A stretch of DNA of 64,000 nt from Balanoglossus misakiensis (taxonomy: Eukaryota > Hemichordata). The position numbers and the translations under genes were made by a program. Within the stretch, counting starts at the first letter, position 1. Every line of letters begins with the position of its first letter. A model generated the notes under the pieces. It searched no databases. It was given only the letters and a program-made list of their open reading frames with translations, and was not told where the DNA came from. The stretch is taken from contig JBECUI020000039.1 in assembly GCA_040954595.2 (NCBI GenBank), positions 1 through 64,000 of the forward strand, given 5' to 3'. Below are positions 9,531-18,396 of the stretch, piece after piece.

Positions 9531-9560
9531 ATTCTGTAGTATTTTGTCGAATAGTATAAT

Positions 9561-10355
9561 ATGAGAAAAAATGTTCACAAGGGTTCTTCATCGTTTGGCA
9601 TACTGTTTTGGATTGCGGTTATTCTACTGCTTATTATTGTTTTCTTTGCGAATAAGAGCGCAATAGATACCGTATTGGAAGAAACAAAATTCTTTGAGGT
9701 CATTAGACCGGTAAACAGCGGGACATTAACTGTAACAATGGATAATACCGAAGCCGAATCGGCAGTACCGCAACCCCAGGAAAGCGAACCTCAAATTGTA
9801 CAGAATACTGATCAGGTAGCAGAAACAGAAGATTCCTCTGTCATTGCAGCAATTGTGGATACAATTACAGAGCAGGCAAGCGAAATTGTAGAAGAGGCTG
9901 CCGCACAAGTGCTTGTCAGGAGTGTAGAACCAAGCCCGACCAATAATAGAGCAGCACGTTTGTACTATGTGAGGTTTGAAAACAATGCCATACAGTTAGT
10001 ACCTGTACAACGTACTATTAGCTATACGAATAGCCCGATGATTACAACAATCAATGCGCTACTGCAAGGACCAAGCGCCGAAGAGGCTGAATCCGGTCTG
10101 ATCAGTTTAATTCCCGACGGAACAGAACTCTTATCTGCATGGGTTCGCAATGGAATTGCATACCTGAATTTTAATGATAACTTCCTTTTCAATGCAGTTG
10201 GACTCGAGGGTTCGGTTGCTCAACTTCAACAGATTGTCTACTCAACAACCGAGTTTAGTACCGTCAACAAGGTACAGATACTGATTGAGGGGGAAAAGAT
10301 TGAGTACATGAGTCAAGAAGGGGTCTACATCGGTGGAGAGCTGGAACGTACGTAG
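9561..10355 (+). CDS. GerMN-domain membrane-anchored protein
   Basis: The 264-residue protein has a short basic N terminus, one membrane segment (about residues 13-30), a low-complexity Glu/Gln/Ala linker (about 50-125) and a C-terminal GerMN domain (about 130-260, with INALLQGPSAEEAESGL and IAYLNFNDNF). GerMN domains occur in the spore germination protein GerM and also in non-sporulating bacteria, where they are extracytoplasmic and may interact with the wall. It is transcribed divergently from ptsI and converges on ymdB with only 5 nt between the stops. No ribosome site is visible before the ATG. Confidence 0.8.
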   Translation: MRKNVHKGSSSFGILFWIAVILLLIIVFFANKSAIDTVLEETKFFEVIRPVNSGTLTVTMDNTEAESAVPQPQESEPQIVQNTDQVAETEDSSVIAAIVDTITEQASEIVEEAAAQVLVRSVEPSPTNNRAARLYYVRFENNAIQLVPVQRTISYTNSPMITTINALLQGPSAEEAESGLISLIPDGTELLSAWVRNGIAYLNFNDNFLFNAVGLEGSVAQLQQIVYSTTEFSTVNKVQILIEGEKIEYMSQEGVYIGGELERT

Positions 10356-10360
10356 TAAGC

Positions 10361-11164
10361 CTATACCAATGAGGGAAGGGATAAACGCTGAATACTCTGA
10401 CAGGCACCAGTATGCACATTAATGCTGAGGATAACCCCACAGATGAGTGCTCGCTGGCTATCAACAATAACAGCACTATTTATGCGCTGTTTCAGAAAGC
10501 GTTCGAGACCACTTGCAGCATCAAAACCAATAACTCCATTGGCAGGGCCGCATGCACCGACATCGGAAATATATGCCGTATGTTCGTCGATAATCCGTTC
10601 ATCAGTCGTCTGAACATGCGTATGAGTGCCTAATACCACACTGACATTCCCTGCCATGTAGTAGGCAAAGGCTTCCTTTTCAGTCGATGATTCGCCATGA
10701 AAATCAACAATAATTACCTTGGTATCGTTTTTTAACCTCTTGCATAGCTTTCGTACCCCTTTGAAGGGACAATCAATGGTGGGTAAATACTGCCTGCCCT
10801 GCACATTGATAACAGCTACTTCAGTGTTTCGAACACGTAACTGATGCAGACCCGTGCCGGGGGCTTCGGATGAATAATTGCAAGGTCGAAGGAGGCGGGG
10901 CTCATGCCCCATGTATTCGCCAATACTTGCATCATGCCAAACATGATTTCCGGTCGTTATAACATCAATCCCCTGGGCAAAAAAGCTGGCAGCAAGATCA
11001 CTGGTAATACCGAAGCCATTATCAGCATTCTCCCCGTTGGCAATTGTAAGATCAATCGAATACTTACTCTGAAGCATCCGTACTCCCGTTAAGACCGCTC
11101 TGCTTCCTGGTAAACCAATAATGTCACCAAGAAACAGAACTTGTAGTATATCCTTAGCGGGCAT
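10361..11164 (-). CDS. ymdB: YmdB-type metallophosphoesterase (2',3'-cAMP phosphodiesterase family)
   Basis: YmdB family enzymes hydrolyse 2',3'-cyclic nucleotides with a two-metal centre. All expected metal and active-site motifs are present in the roughly 267-residue protein: LGDIIG, NGENADNG, GNHVWHD, DFHGESSTEKEA and GTHTHVQTTD. The ATG at 11164 is chosen; an in-frame TTG at 11170 is possible. The rny-ymdB order is the same as in Bacillus subtilis. The 3' end of the shifted rny frame overlaps this start by 11 nt, so translation of ymdB is probably coupled to ribosomes that finish full-length RNase Y. Confidence 0.92.
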   Translation of the reverse strand: MPAKDILQVLFLGDIIGLPGSRAVLTGVRMLQSKYSIDLTIANGENADNGFGITSDLAASFFAQGIDVITTGNHVWHDASIGEYMGHEPRLLRPCNYSSEAPGTGLHQLRVRNTEVAVINVQGRQYLPTIDCPFKGVRKLCKRLKNDTKVIIVDFHGESSTEKEAFAYYMAGNVSVVLGTHTHVQTTDERIIDEHTAYISDVGACGPANGVIGFDAASGLERFLKQRINSAVIVDSQRALICGVILSINVHTGACQSIQRLSLPSLV

Positions 11165-12682
11165 AATCAACTATCCGTGTTTCACGAATTAAGGTAACTC
11201 GTATTCTTCCCGGATATCGAATTTTTTTCTCTATAGCCAATGCAACTGAACGAGCTAACTCCCGCGCTTGTTCATCGTTGACTTGTTCATTGTTTACAAT
11301 AATTCTGAGCTCTCTGCCTGCCTGAATGGCATAAGCCTTATCAATGCCCTCAAAATCATTGGCAATACTCTCCAGGTTTTTAACCGTTTGAGATAGTTTT
11401 CCAAGATTTCCTTCCGGGCTCCAGGGCGTGAGGCAGATAGGGAATCGGTAATCTGTACAACAATGGCTTCCGGCGTCTCACTTGGCACATCGCCATGGTG
11501 GGCAGCAATAGCATTGATGACCTCAGGTGATTCCTCACACCGTTTTGCAAGTTCAACGCCAAGTTCAACATGACTTGCCTCTCGCTCCGAGATAACACCC
11601 TTTCCAATATCATGGAAGAGGGCACAGCGTTTTGCAAGCTCCCGGTCTGCTCCAATTTCCGAAGCTAACATGCCTGAAAGTACCGCAACTTCCTTGGAAT
11701 GTGCAAGTAGATTCTGACCATAGCTCGAACAAAGGGAAAGTCTGCCAAGAACGTAGATCATATCGGGATGGACATCGCTGATACCAAGATCAAAGAGGGT
11801 CTTTTCACCCATATCGTATATCTGTTTGTCTACCCGAGTTTTAATTTTTTCGACTACCTCTTCTATCTTCGTTGGATGAATTCGTCCATCCGAAACGAGG
11901 TACTCTAATGATTCACGAGCAACAACCCGCCGTACTGGATCAAAACAGGAAAGAACAACAACTTCCGAACCTTCGTCAATAATAAAATCAACGCCAGTAA
12001 GGGTTTCCAGCGTCTTAATATTCCGCCCTTCCTTACCAATAACTCGCCCTTTCATCTGTTCACTCGGCAAATTAACCGTAGTAACAGTCGTTTCGGCACT
12101 CACTTCTGAGGCCACTCGCTGCATGACACCAAGCAATACGTTCCGGGATAATTCATCTCCTTGTCGTACTGCAGCTTCTTCAATTTTTGTAATAATTACC
12201 TGCGCATCTCGTTGCGCTGTTTCTTCCACAGAAGCAATCAGCCGATCACGGGCTTCATCTCTGCTTAACTGTGCTATCTTTCCTAATTCGTTTTCTAATT
12301 TCTCTGCATGTCGTGATAAATCTTCCTCACGAACTGCTAATCTTTCCTCACGGTGCTCATAACTCTGTATTTTTCGATCAATAAGCGTTGATTTTCCTTC
12401 AAATTCCTTTACCAGTCGTTCTAATTTCTGCTCTTCTTTTCGCAGAATATTCTGGCGTTCCCGTATATCCTTCTCTTGCTCAATCCGGTGCCGTTCTACT
12501 TCTTCTCGAGATGCAAGTAATAGGTCCTTCTTATAGACCTCAACGTCCTTTTCAACATCTTTTCGAAGTCGTGCAGCCCTTTGCTCTGCAATTGATAACT
12601 GAAATTTTCCATATATAAATCTGACTATCCATCCGGTTATGATTCCCGCAAGAGGAAGAACAAAAAGTAATAGTAATGTCAT
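11154..12682 (-). pseudogene. rny: RNase Y gene interrupted by a -1 frameshift near its C terminus
   Basis: RNase Y is the membrane-bound endoribonuclease that starts mRNA decay. The in-frame product (stop at 11294) has an N-terminal membrane helix (2-22), a coiled coil (about 25-165), a KH domain with VIGKEGRNIKTLE, and an HD domain with ALFHDIGK. At a run of five A's (11377-11381) the frame changes: normal RNase Y sequence resumes in the -1 frame as NLESIANDFEGIDKAYAIQA and runs 74 codons to a TAA at 11154-11156, giving 509 residues, the usual family length. As written the product is 462 residues with 27 aberrant ones at its end. Lost base, sequencing error or slippage cannot be separated here. 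Confidence 0.9.
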
Positions 12683-12779
12683 TATTCCTCCTCTTTTTGC
12701 TATTACACACTTTCTCGCCTACAACATATAAAATGTTGCTGTTATAAATTAAAGATACCATGTATCCCTTATTACAGGA

Positions 12780-12900
12780 CAAATAATAAATATTTTATCT
12801 GCAATTCTTTTTATTGCTTTGTAGCTTGGCCAAAACCTCCTGTTTTCGGTGCATTCAGGCTACTTGCCTCCAAAGAGACGTCGTAATACATAAGCCTGAT
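12780..12900 (-). promoter_or_regulatory. Structured leader RNA candidate upstream of rny
   Basis: Between the rny promoter and its ATG lies a leader of about 225 nt. Its first 120 nt can fold: CAGGCT (12898-12893) pairs with AGCCTG (12861-12856) around an inner GTCTC/GAGGC hairpin with a TTTG loop; then CCGAAAAC pairs with GTTTTGG; then GCAAT pairs with ATTGC. GTAGC within the first stem is also complementary to a downstream GCTAC, which would be an exclusive alternative pairing. I could not match it to a riboswitch, 6S or SRP RNA consensus. It may control rny or be a separate small RNA. Confidence 0.4.
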
Positions 12901-12916
12901 ATTCTATATACATCTA

Positions 12917-12945
12917 ATTATAATACATGTTAGAAAAAAAAGCAA
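12917..12945 (-). promoter_or_regulatory. Promoter candidate of rny-ymdB
   Basis: Minus strand TTGCTT, 17 nt, TATAAT. The transcript would start near 12910 and carry a leader of about 225 nt ending in a strong GAGGAGG ribosome site before the rny ATG at 12682. The -35 element lies inside the hairpin of a terminator-like repeat. Confidence 0.55.
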
Positions 12946-12955
12946 GCCTTTTTTT
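12934..12955 (-). terminator. Terminator-like A/T hairpin after the VOC gene
   Basis: On the minus strand AAAAAAAG, loop GCTTG, CTTTTTTT forms an 8-bp stem followed directly by a T run. It is nearly symmetrical, so it could work in either direction. The stem is AT-rich and thus weak. It falls between the VOC gene stop (13019) and the rny transcription start. Confidence 0.35.
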
Positions 12956-13018
12956 CTTAAAAATAAAATATTACCCCCCCTATCGGAAGGAATATTAGAG
13001 ATTATAAATGTTATTTTA

Positions 13019-14110
13019 TTATACAGACATCCGAGATGTTGGGAACTTTCGTTGCTTGAATTTCAACATCCAGAGCAGGTAAGCAGGGAGAACCTTTGTA
13101 CGGTTTTTTAGATTAACCTCAAAGTTTTTTTGTAGTGGGAGTGTATAAATTTCTTCGCATTTAACGGGGCTGCCGTCTGGATCCTCAATATAGACAAAAC
13201 GACGATCAACGACATCCGAAGTAAAGTCGTTTTTGCTGTCAATGCTAATGCGAAAGCCCATTTCCTTTACTCGGGCGACGAATGCATCCATTCCTACGAC
13301 ACCAAGACAAGGATGAATAAACCCCGGGTCCCCCCATAATCGACCCTCATAAATAGCTTTTGCCTTCCGGTCTACTGCAACAACGAGCTCAATATAATTC
13401 ATGCCGAGAAATCGCCCGAGCGGGCCCCTGTTGCCGACATGGCGAAGTAATACGCGTCTATACCTATCCTTGTTACCCGGTAAACCAACAAAGTCCGAAC
13501 AAACGCCGGTAACATCATACTGTACCGTAAACCCGAGTAAATCCCGATAAAATCGAAGAGCCTCATCAATGTCCGATACCCCTATCATGACACCGGATAC
13601 CCCACCGAGATCACGCGGCTTTATAAACCAGTCATTGCTTTGTGCAAGGTCAAAAACGTTGCCGGTAGGATCACAGATGTAAAAATGTTCAGTCCCGTCG
13701 GGATCTTTATGCGGTTCGTCTATAAGATCGTCGTTGTGTGCATAAAAGGCATCGTAGGTAGGTAATAGATCACGACATTTTATGCGCGTAGCAAATACGC
13801 CGAAATCGCCGGGCACAATGCCTTCGTAGGTATTTTCAGGTTGTCTGCTTTGGAACTGGCAGATGTCCAGTCCTCCGCCACCGTGTCTGTTCAAAACATG
13901 AACATTTGCCATCTTATGGATCGCTCCCCCTGTATAGGGATACATGCGAACTGCCGCTCCACTCTCATAAGACATTCGAATATTCATGCCAAGTGCCGTG
14001 TTGTACCAATGTTCCGATAGTTCTACATTATGGGTTCCGACACCGACATGCTGTATGCCACTAATAATATACTCAGCAGGTTCTGCCTTCTTCACAGTAA
14101 TAGTATACAA
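13019..14110 (-). CDS. Two-domain VOC (glyoxalase/extradiol dioxygenase-like) protein
   Basis: The 363-residue cytoplasmic protein contains two vicinal-oxygen-chelate units, about residues 15-155 (QHVGVGTHNVELSEHWY to EHFYICDPTGNVFDL) and 170-310 (GVMIGVSDIDEALRFYRDLL to RFVYIEDPDGSPVKCEEI). Such tandem units occur in extradiol dioxygenases and in isomerases or epimerases; substrate cannot be assigned. The start is uncertain: the first codon in the open frame after the upstream stop is a TTG at 14110 (a GTG lies at 14095), and neither has a clear ribosome site. It follows the decaying sugar operon with a 52-nt gap and may belong to it. Confidence 0.8.
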   Translation of the reverse strand: MYTITVKKAEPAEYIISGIQHVGVGTHNVELSEHWYNTALGMNIRMSYESGAAVRMYPYTGGAIHKMANVHVLNRHGGGGLDICQFQSRQPENTYEGIVPGDFGVFATRIKCRDLLPTYDAFYAHNDDLIDEPHKDPDGTEHFYICDPTGNVFDLAQSNDWFIKPRDLGGVSGVMIGVSDIDEALRFYRDLLGFTVQYDVTGVCSDFVGLPGNKDRYRRVLLRHVGNRGPLGRFLGMNYIELVVAVDRKAKAIYEGRLWGDPGFIHPCLGVVGMDAFVARVKEMGFRISIDSKNDFTSDVVDRRFVYIEDPDGSPVKCEEIYTLPLQKNFEVNLKNRTKVLPAYLLWMLKFKQRKFPTSRMSV

Positions 14111-14162
14111 TACTACAAAAATTTTATCTACAAAGACAGCCGAAACAGTGCATCAAATATTC

Positions 14163-14774
14163 TTAAACCCAACTCCAGATAGATATAGCAAGGGAGAGCA
14201 AAACAAGACTGCTACTTATGAACCAAGCAAAATGGCTGCTCTTTATGGGTACAATGTCCTGGGTGCTCGGGCTGCTTTGCCCACTTTGATAGACCCGCAG
14301 AAGTAATTGATCGACATCACGTGCCAGATGTTTGATATGCAATTTTTTTCTATGGTCTACAAGCTGATCGAAATAAAAGAACGTTTGCATGAGTAAGCCA
14401 CCTAGTTTCCCGGGTATAACCAGATCCTTGCGAATGGAGAAGAGAGATACAAAGACCATCCCACAGAGGGTAAGGCCCTTTTCCAAGCCGAGAACAAAGG
14501 CAGTTTGGGTAATAGTAAGGGGACCTAGCTCCAGTAATACCTTTCCAATTGGGTTAAACTGATGAAAAAAGACCGATGCGGTACAAATAATGGAAAAATA
14601 CAGCCACCTGATCCGTTTTCCAACATAGACCGCAAGAAGTGCAAAGAGCAGGGTAAATATCCCCCGAACAAGAAGCCCACGGCTGAGAAGAAAGAAACAG
14701 AGCATAAAAATTCCAGTACAACATTGGAGTGAGGCAGAAAAAGACCGGAGGAATAAGCTATTTTTTATAGTCAT
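14163..14774 (-). CDS. Membrane protein downstream of the Gx transporter, possibly ECF T-component-like
   Basis: The 203-residue protein has four or five hydrophobic segments (about 18-36, 38-52, 57-72, 96-114 and 180-202) and a cytoplasmic basic stretch (about 135-175) that contains VDHRKKLHIKHLARD. The layout faintly resembles CbiQ-type T components of ECF transporters, and the gene overlaps the end of a Gx-transporter gene, but I see no clear CbiQ signature. The start ATG at 14774 lies 17 nt inside the upstream gene, so translation is probably coupled to a gene that is now broken. The reading frame itself is intact. Confidence 0.55.
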   Translation of the reverse strand: MTIKNSLFLRSFSASLQCCTGIFMLCFFLLSRGLLVRGIFTLLFALLAVYVGKRIRWLYFSIICTASVFFHQFNPIGKVLLELGPLTITQTAFVLGLEKGLTLCGMVFVSLFSIRKDLVIPGKLGGLLMQTFFYFDQLVDHRKKLHIKHLARDVDQLLLRVYQSGQSSPSTQDIVPIKSSHFAWFISSSLVLLSLAISIWSWV

Positions 14775-15286
14775 CTCTTACATATTGCAACCAAGAAGAT
14801 ACACCGGAAAAGGATTCGGTTATATACCCAAGAACTGCACCGCTTGCACTGCCTAATACAACGAGCGGAAGGAATACCGGCCATGAAGAATTCCCAAATA
14901 TAAAGGTAACGGAGAAGAACATTTGCACAATATTGCTTGTTAATGCTCCAGCAGTGCCGATACCAACCAAACTGATGTTTTCAGACGATATACGAGATAA
15001 AAGATACATTACCAATACACTGGAAAGGGTACCGGAGAGAGAAAAAAGAAAAACATAGGAGGCGAGGGTGCCGTGTAACAAGGCCTGCGTGTAACAAGGC
15101 CTGACTCAATGTTTTCAGGAGGGCGAGTATGATAATATGCTTGAAATTCATCATGCGCAGAGACAACATGATTGGTATGTTGGCAATGCCAATACGAAAA
15201 AATGGGAGCGGCTTGGGAATAAGATACTCAATCGATGCAAGAAATAATGACATTCCAGCCAAAAAGGCAACAATTCGTAGTTTCAT
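14758..15286 (-). pseudogene. Gx-transporter gene (Hpre_diP_synt_I family) split by a 16-bp tandem duplication
   Basis: Members of this family are small polytopic membrane proteins, once annotated as heptaprenyl diphosphate synthase component I. The first frame (start 15286) encodes a typical N-terminal part including IGIANIPIMLSLRMMNFK and LLKTLSQALL. The second frame (stop 14758) continues with GTLASYVFLFSLSGTLSSV and LVGIGTAGALTSNI. The break falls exactly at two copies of a 16-bp unit at 15072-15103. Removing one copy restores a continuous frame of about 170 residues, so this is one recent mutation in an otherwise well-preserved gene. An internal ATG at 15081 could still start the C-terminal part. 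Confidence 0.85.
15072..15103. repeat. Perfect 2 x 16-bp tandem duplication
   Basis: CGTGTAACAAGGCCTG occurs twice in direct succession (15072-15087 and 15088-15103). The 16-bp gain shifts the Gx-transporter frame by +1. Such units can be gained or lost by replication slippage. Confidence 0.95.
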
Positions 15287-16548
15287 CTTCCGCAGGCACT
15301 ACTGTAGACTGCCAGTACCTCTCGGATATGATGATATATTAATTCCATCGGAGAACAGACAAGCCCCTCTTCGCGTACGGCAGCATACTGTAAGGGCATG
15401 AATTGCTTCAGCATTGAAAGCGGAATCGTTCTGTTCGCTAAGTTATTGAACAGTATGCCGATCCCTTGCTTAATTTCCTTTGCAGACCAGTAGTAGCGTA
15501 TCCGATCGCTGTAACTGTACTTGCGCTTTATCTTGCATTCTTCCTCACTGCCGTGATAATGCATGCGCCAGTATGCAGGATCTCGTTGCATTACATCTTC
15601 AACTATCGCCATAATATTGGAAGATGCTGTGCCACATAACTCATTCTCTATCGTAGCTAGATTGTAGAGCGCCTCTCGATAGGCAAATGTTACTGCGGTC
15701 CGACCTTCAAAATGCCGAAATGATCTTTCACCATCTGCCTTAATGACTCTTCGCGTTGATAGTCGGTAGAATGTGCCTCAAAGGTTATCTTTGGTACGGT
15801 GCGAATGAACCGGGTAAGCTGCTTCGTTTTGCTCTGATCATAATCAAAGACCTGATCATCTGAAAATTCAACCCCGGGTTGCACAACTAGAGCTATAACT
15901 CGCTGCCATGCCTCTTGTAGCCCATGCTCAAAAATATTCGGCGGTTACCTGTAGGGTCTGCTCAAGCTCCGCTAAGGAAGTGGGAATCGGTTTCTCATGT
16001 TCCGTCATTGCCCCGCCGGGTATCGGTACCTCAGTACCGACTTACATATACGGGAGGATCGGACATGTCCTTGCCTGTCTCCTCAAAGGCATGCTCAGCC
16101 GCCCTGCATAGCCTTGCAGCACGTTCTGCCACGACTGCATCGGGAAGTGGTTTCGACCGATCGCCCTCATCATCACCTAAAAACATACTTGCATCCAGAT
16201 GGATTTTGCGAAAACCGGCAGTAACTACAAACGAATCAACTCTTCTGCTAAGGCCATTGCATGTGAGGCCCGTTCATCCGCCAGGGATTGGGACCGAGAT
16301 GATCGCCGCCAAGTAGTATCTGCTCCGAGGTAGCTGCTCCTTGTCTGCGTGGCTGTGTACAAGTTAACAAAACGTTCAGGTGTCATGCCCGTATATCCCC
16401 CATATTGATTCACCTGATTTGATGTTGCTTCAACAAGTAAGAAGGAATCGCGTGCATGCCGGGCACTTGCCGATAGAACAGCCGGATGTGCGGAACAGAT
16501 AGAATATATGCCGACATGTTCCCGTCTTTGTTTTGTTGTAGACGACAT
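15283..16548 (-). pseudogene. KbaZ/GatZ-type tagatose-bisphosphate aldolase subunit, several frameshifts
   Basis: Fragments in different frames match the KbaZ/GatZ family in the right order. The N-terminal part from the ATG at 16548 has [10 protein letters not shown] and [19 protein letters not shown]. Then [12 protein letters not shown] near 16290 appears in another frame, followed by [15 protein letters not shown] and [19 protein letters not shown]. Next comes VEFSDDQVFDY with FEAHSTDYQ at 15690-15884, and finally MHYHGSEEE and KYSYSDRIRYYW at 15283-15612. At least four frame changes and an internal stop break the gene. KbaZ proteins work in tagatose-1,6-bisphosphate cleavage, the last step of galactosamine and galactitol catabolism, so that step is lost unless encoded elsewhere. 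Confidence 0.88.
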
Positions 16549-16660
16549 AAAAAATCTCTCTTAGCGATATTCTGATTGTATTCCATTGATACCGTTCTTG
16601 ATACTATTAAGAGTAATCTCTATACGACCCATAGTCAAGACAAAATATTTACAGTGCTTG

Positions 16661-17524
16661 CTATATCGCTTGGAGGCAGATCCCACCGGCAAAGGTACAG
16701 GTTCGGGCTGCTTCGACAATGCCAATCTCTATTCCCTCTTGCACCGAGTTGTTTTTCGCCACTACTTGATGCAAAAAGGCCGCTGCAAAGGTGTCTCCTG
16801 CCCCCGTAGTATCAACAACGCTGACTGTTTAGCCGGATACCGTTTACCTTGATAAAAGACCCCATCAGGACCATCTTTGACAATGGGGTTGCTGTTCGTT
16901 CTTGTAGTTTGCCGCTTGCCTCTTCGGGGCTCGAACTGCGAGTAATTGCCTTTGCCTCATCAGCATTGACAAAAAGATATGAAAGAAGGGGGAGCCATCT
17001 ATCCATGCCTTCCATTTCCCATGCTATCCCCATTGCGGATCCAGGGATGTCGTAAGTCCAAGACTACGCGCTTGGGTCAAGATCTCTTCGATATGTAATC
17101 GAAATGAAGATTGTAGATAGACCCCAGAAAATGGATATGCCGGTACTTCTTCGAGATGTTCCATAATTGCTCGTCTCCGTTAAATACGGCAATGCTTCCG
17201 GGATAGGTTATCTGTGAACGACTGCTGCCCCGGTTCAAGTTGACAGTTACCCCAGTCGCTACCCTGCCCACTTCTACCAGCGAACAATCCACCCCATAGT
17301 TCTGCAAACCCTCTCGCATAAAGCTACCGTAGGCATCATCTCCTGCCAAACCAACAAAACAGCTCTGCCACCAAGCCGGCATAATGGCAGGCATAATGAC
17401 TGCAGTACTCCATTGAAAGACTGTATGTCTTGCAAAAGATCTCCCTGTCTTCCTGTACCTGTCCAGAGAGCCCGCCCATATTAATGTCTACATTAATATC
17501 ACCGACAAAGAGGCTCCCCCTCAC
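16661..17524 (-). pseudogene. PfkB-family sugar kinase, decayed
   Basis: PfkB/ribokinase motifs are spread over all three minus frames: FVGDINVDINMGGLSG at the N terminus (GTG start at 17524), FVGLAGDDAYGSFM, TGVTVNLNRGSSRSQITYPG, FVNADEAKAIT, and the ATP-binding and catalytic signature VVDTTGAGDTFAAAFL near 16770. At least three frameshifts separate them, and a TAG at 16661-16663 ends the last frame. In this operon the natural role would be phosphorylation of tagatose-6-phosphate or a related sugar, by analogy with aga clusters. The length is close to that of an intact gene, so decay is by point changes, not deletion. Confidence 0.85.
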
Positions 17525-17534
17525 GAAAACTCAC

Positions 17535-18385
17535 CTACTCGCTGTATTTTCTTGCATATATCTCTCTTCTTTCGTCCGATAAACCGAAGAAAATTCTGTG
17601 CATACAGTTGTTCCCGCACTTAGCAGATACCCCGAGCTCGTTCATAATTTCTCCGTCTATGCGTAGCCATTCGCGGGTCCAATCCATATTATATTATTTG
17701 CGGAACTGTCGCTGCCGAATATAATGTTATGTTCCACATCGTATCCGATGGTAAAGAGCTTGGTAAGTACCTCCTTCCGATATATGGGTGGGGTGCCGGG
17801 AGAAATGTCGATAAACATCTCGACTGATGCTCCTGGACGACGTTCGTACATGTTCAGAAATTTTCCATATACTGCCAGACATTCATCATGCCAGGGCCAG
17901 GAAACATGGGCAAGGGTAAATTTAAGCCGATCAATTTCAATGAGTGCTTCAAAGGCTACCGGGCGGTTATACTGAGAGGATGGATTCCCGTCCCAGAATA
18001 TTCCCGAATGGAATAAAACCGGTTTATCAGCATGAGCAATCTGTTGGAGTATTGCCATGTTCCGAGGATCGCCCGGTGCGAAATGGTTTGTGCTTATCTT
18101 AAATCCATCCACTCCGCGCTCTACCGCCCGCTCTACCTGTTTTGCTGCGTCAGGTTCGGTTGGATCAATCCAATAAAAGGGATAGATATTCGTATGCCTG
18201 CCTTTCCACACCATGAGATTATCAAGACGCTCGGCATTACTATACTTCTCCCTAGCCAGTGGCACTGTGGGAGGTGATAGGGATATTAATTGAATGCCCT
18301 GAAAACCCATGAGATCCATTCGCCGAAGCAAGCTATCGGGATCGGGTGTGCCGTCATAAATATGATTATGTGCATCAATAATCAT
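17535..18385 (-). pseudogene. Amidohydrolase (TIM-barrel, metal-dependent), frameshifted near C terminus
   Basis: The protein begins with the metal motif DAHNHIYDG and contains GVDGFKISTNHF, FHSGIFWDG, LAHVSWPWHDE and IIFGSDSSANN, a pattern of amidohydrolase-2 family hydrolases or decarboxylases. In the written frame it stops at 17657 with an aberrant tail. In the -1 frame the normal C terminus continues as MDWTREWLRIDGEIMNELGV to a TAG at 17535-17537, about 284 residues in total. The change lies in an AT-rich run near 17688-17701 and fits loss of one T. All barrel metal ligands lie before the break. The substrate is unknown; a sugar lactone or N-acyl sugar would suit the operon. Confidence 0.85.
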
Positions 18386-18396
18386 GTTGCTTCTCC

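Noticed and set aside
9555-9560. TATAAT immediately before the GerMN gene ATG as its promoter
   Set aside because: There is no -35 box at normal spacing and the transcript would begin inside the gene, with no later in-frame start before the membrane segment.
9487-9591. Longer ptsI beginning at 9591
   Set aside because: It would include the strong ptsI promoter and overlap the divergent gene; the normal enzyme I N terminus begins at 9486.
11294-11375. The written C terminus of RNase Y as a genuine lineage-specific end
   Set aside because: The conserved C-terminal sequence of the family is present at once in the -1 frame and the written tail is unlike any RNase Y.
11377-11381. Classic programmed -1 frameshift signal in rny
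   Set aside because: The heptamer G-TTA-AAA allows re-pairing of only one tRNA and no downstream pseudoknot was evident, so programmed slippage is not favoured, though not excluded.
12780-12910. 6S, SRP or a known riboswitch in the rny leader
   Set aside because: The SRP core (GGAAG...GCAG type) and the riboswitch core sequences I know are absent, and the fold does not show the single long 6S hairpin with a central bubble.
13986-14306. Plus-strand frame of 106 codons between the VOC and membrane protein genes
   Set aside because: It lies mostly antisense to two real genes and has no recognisable features or ribosome site.
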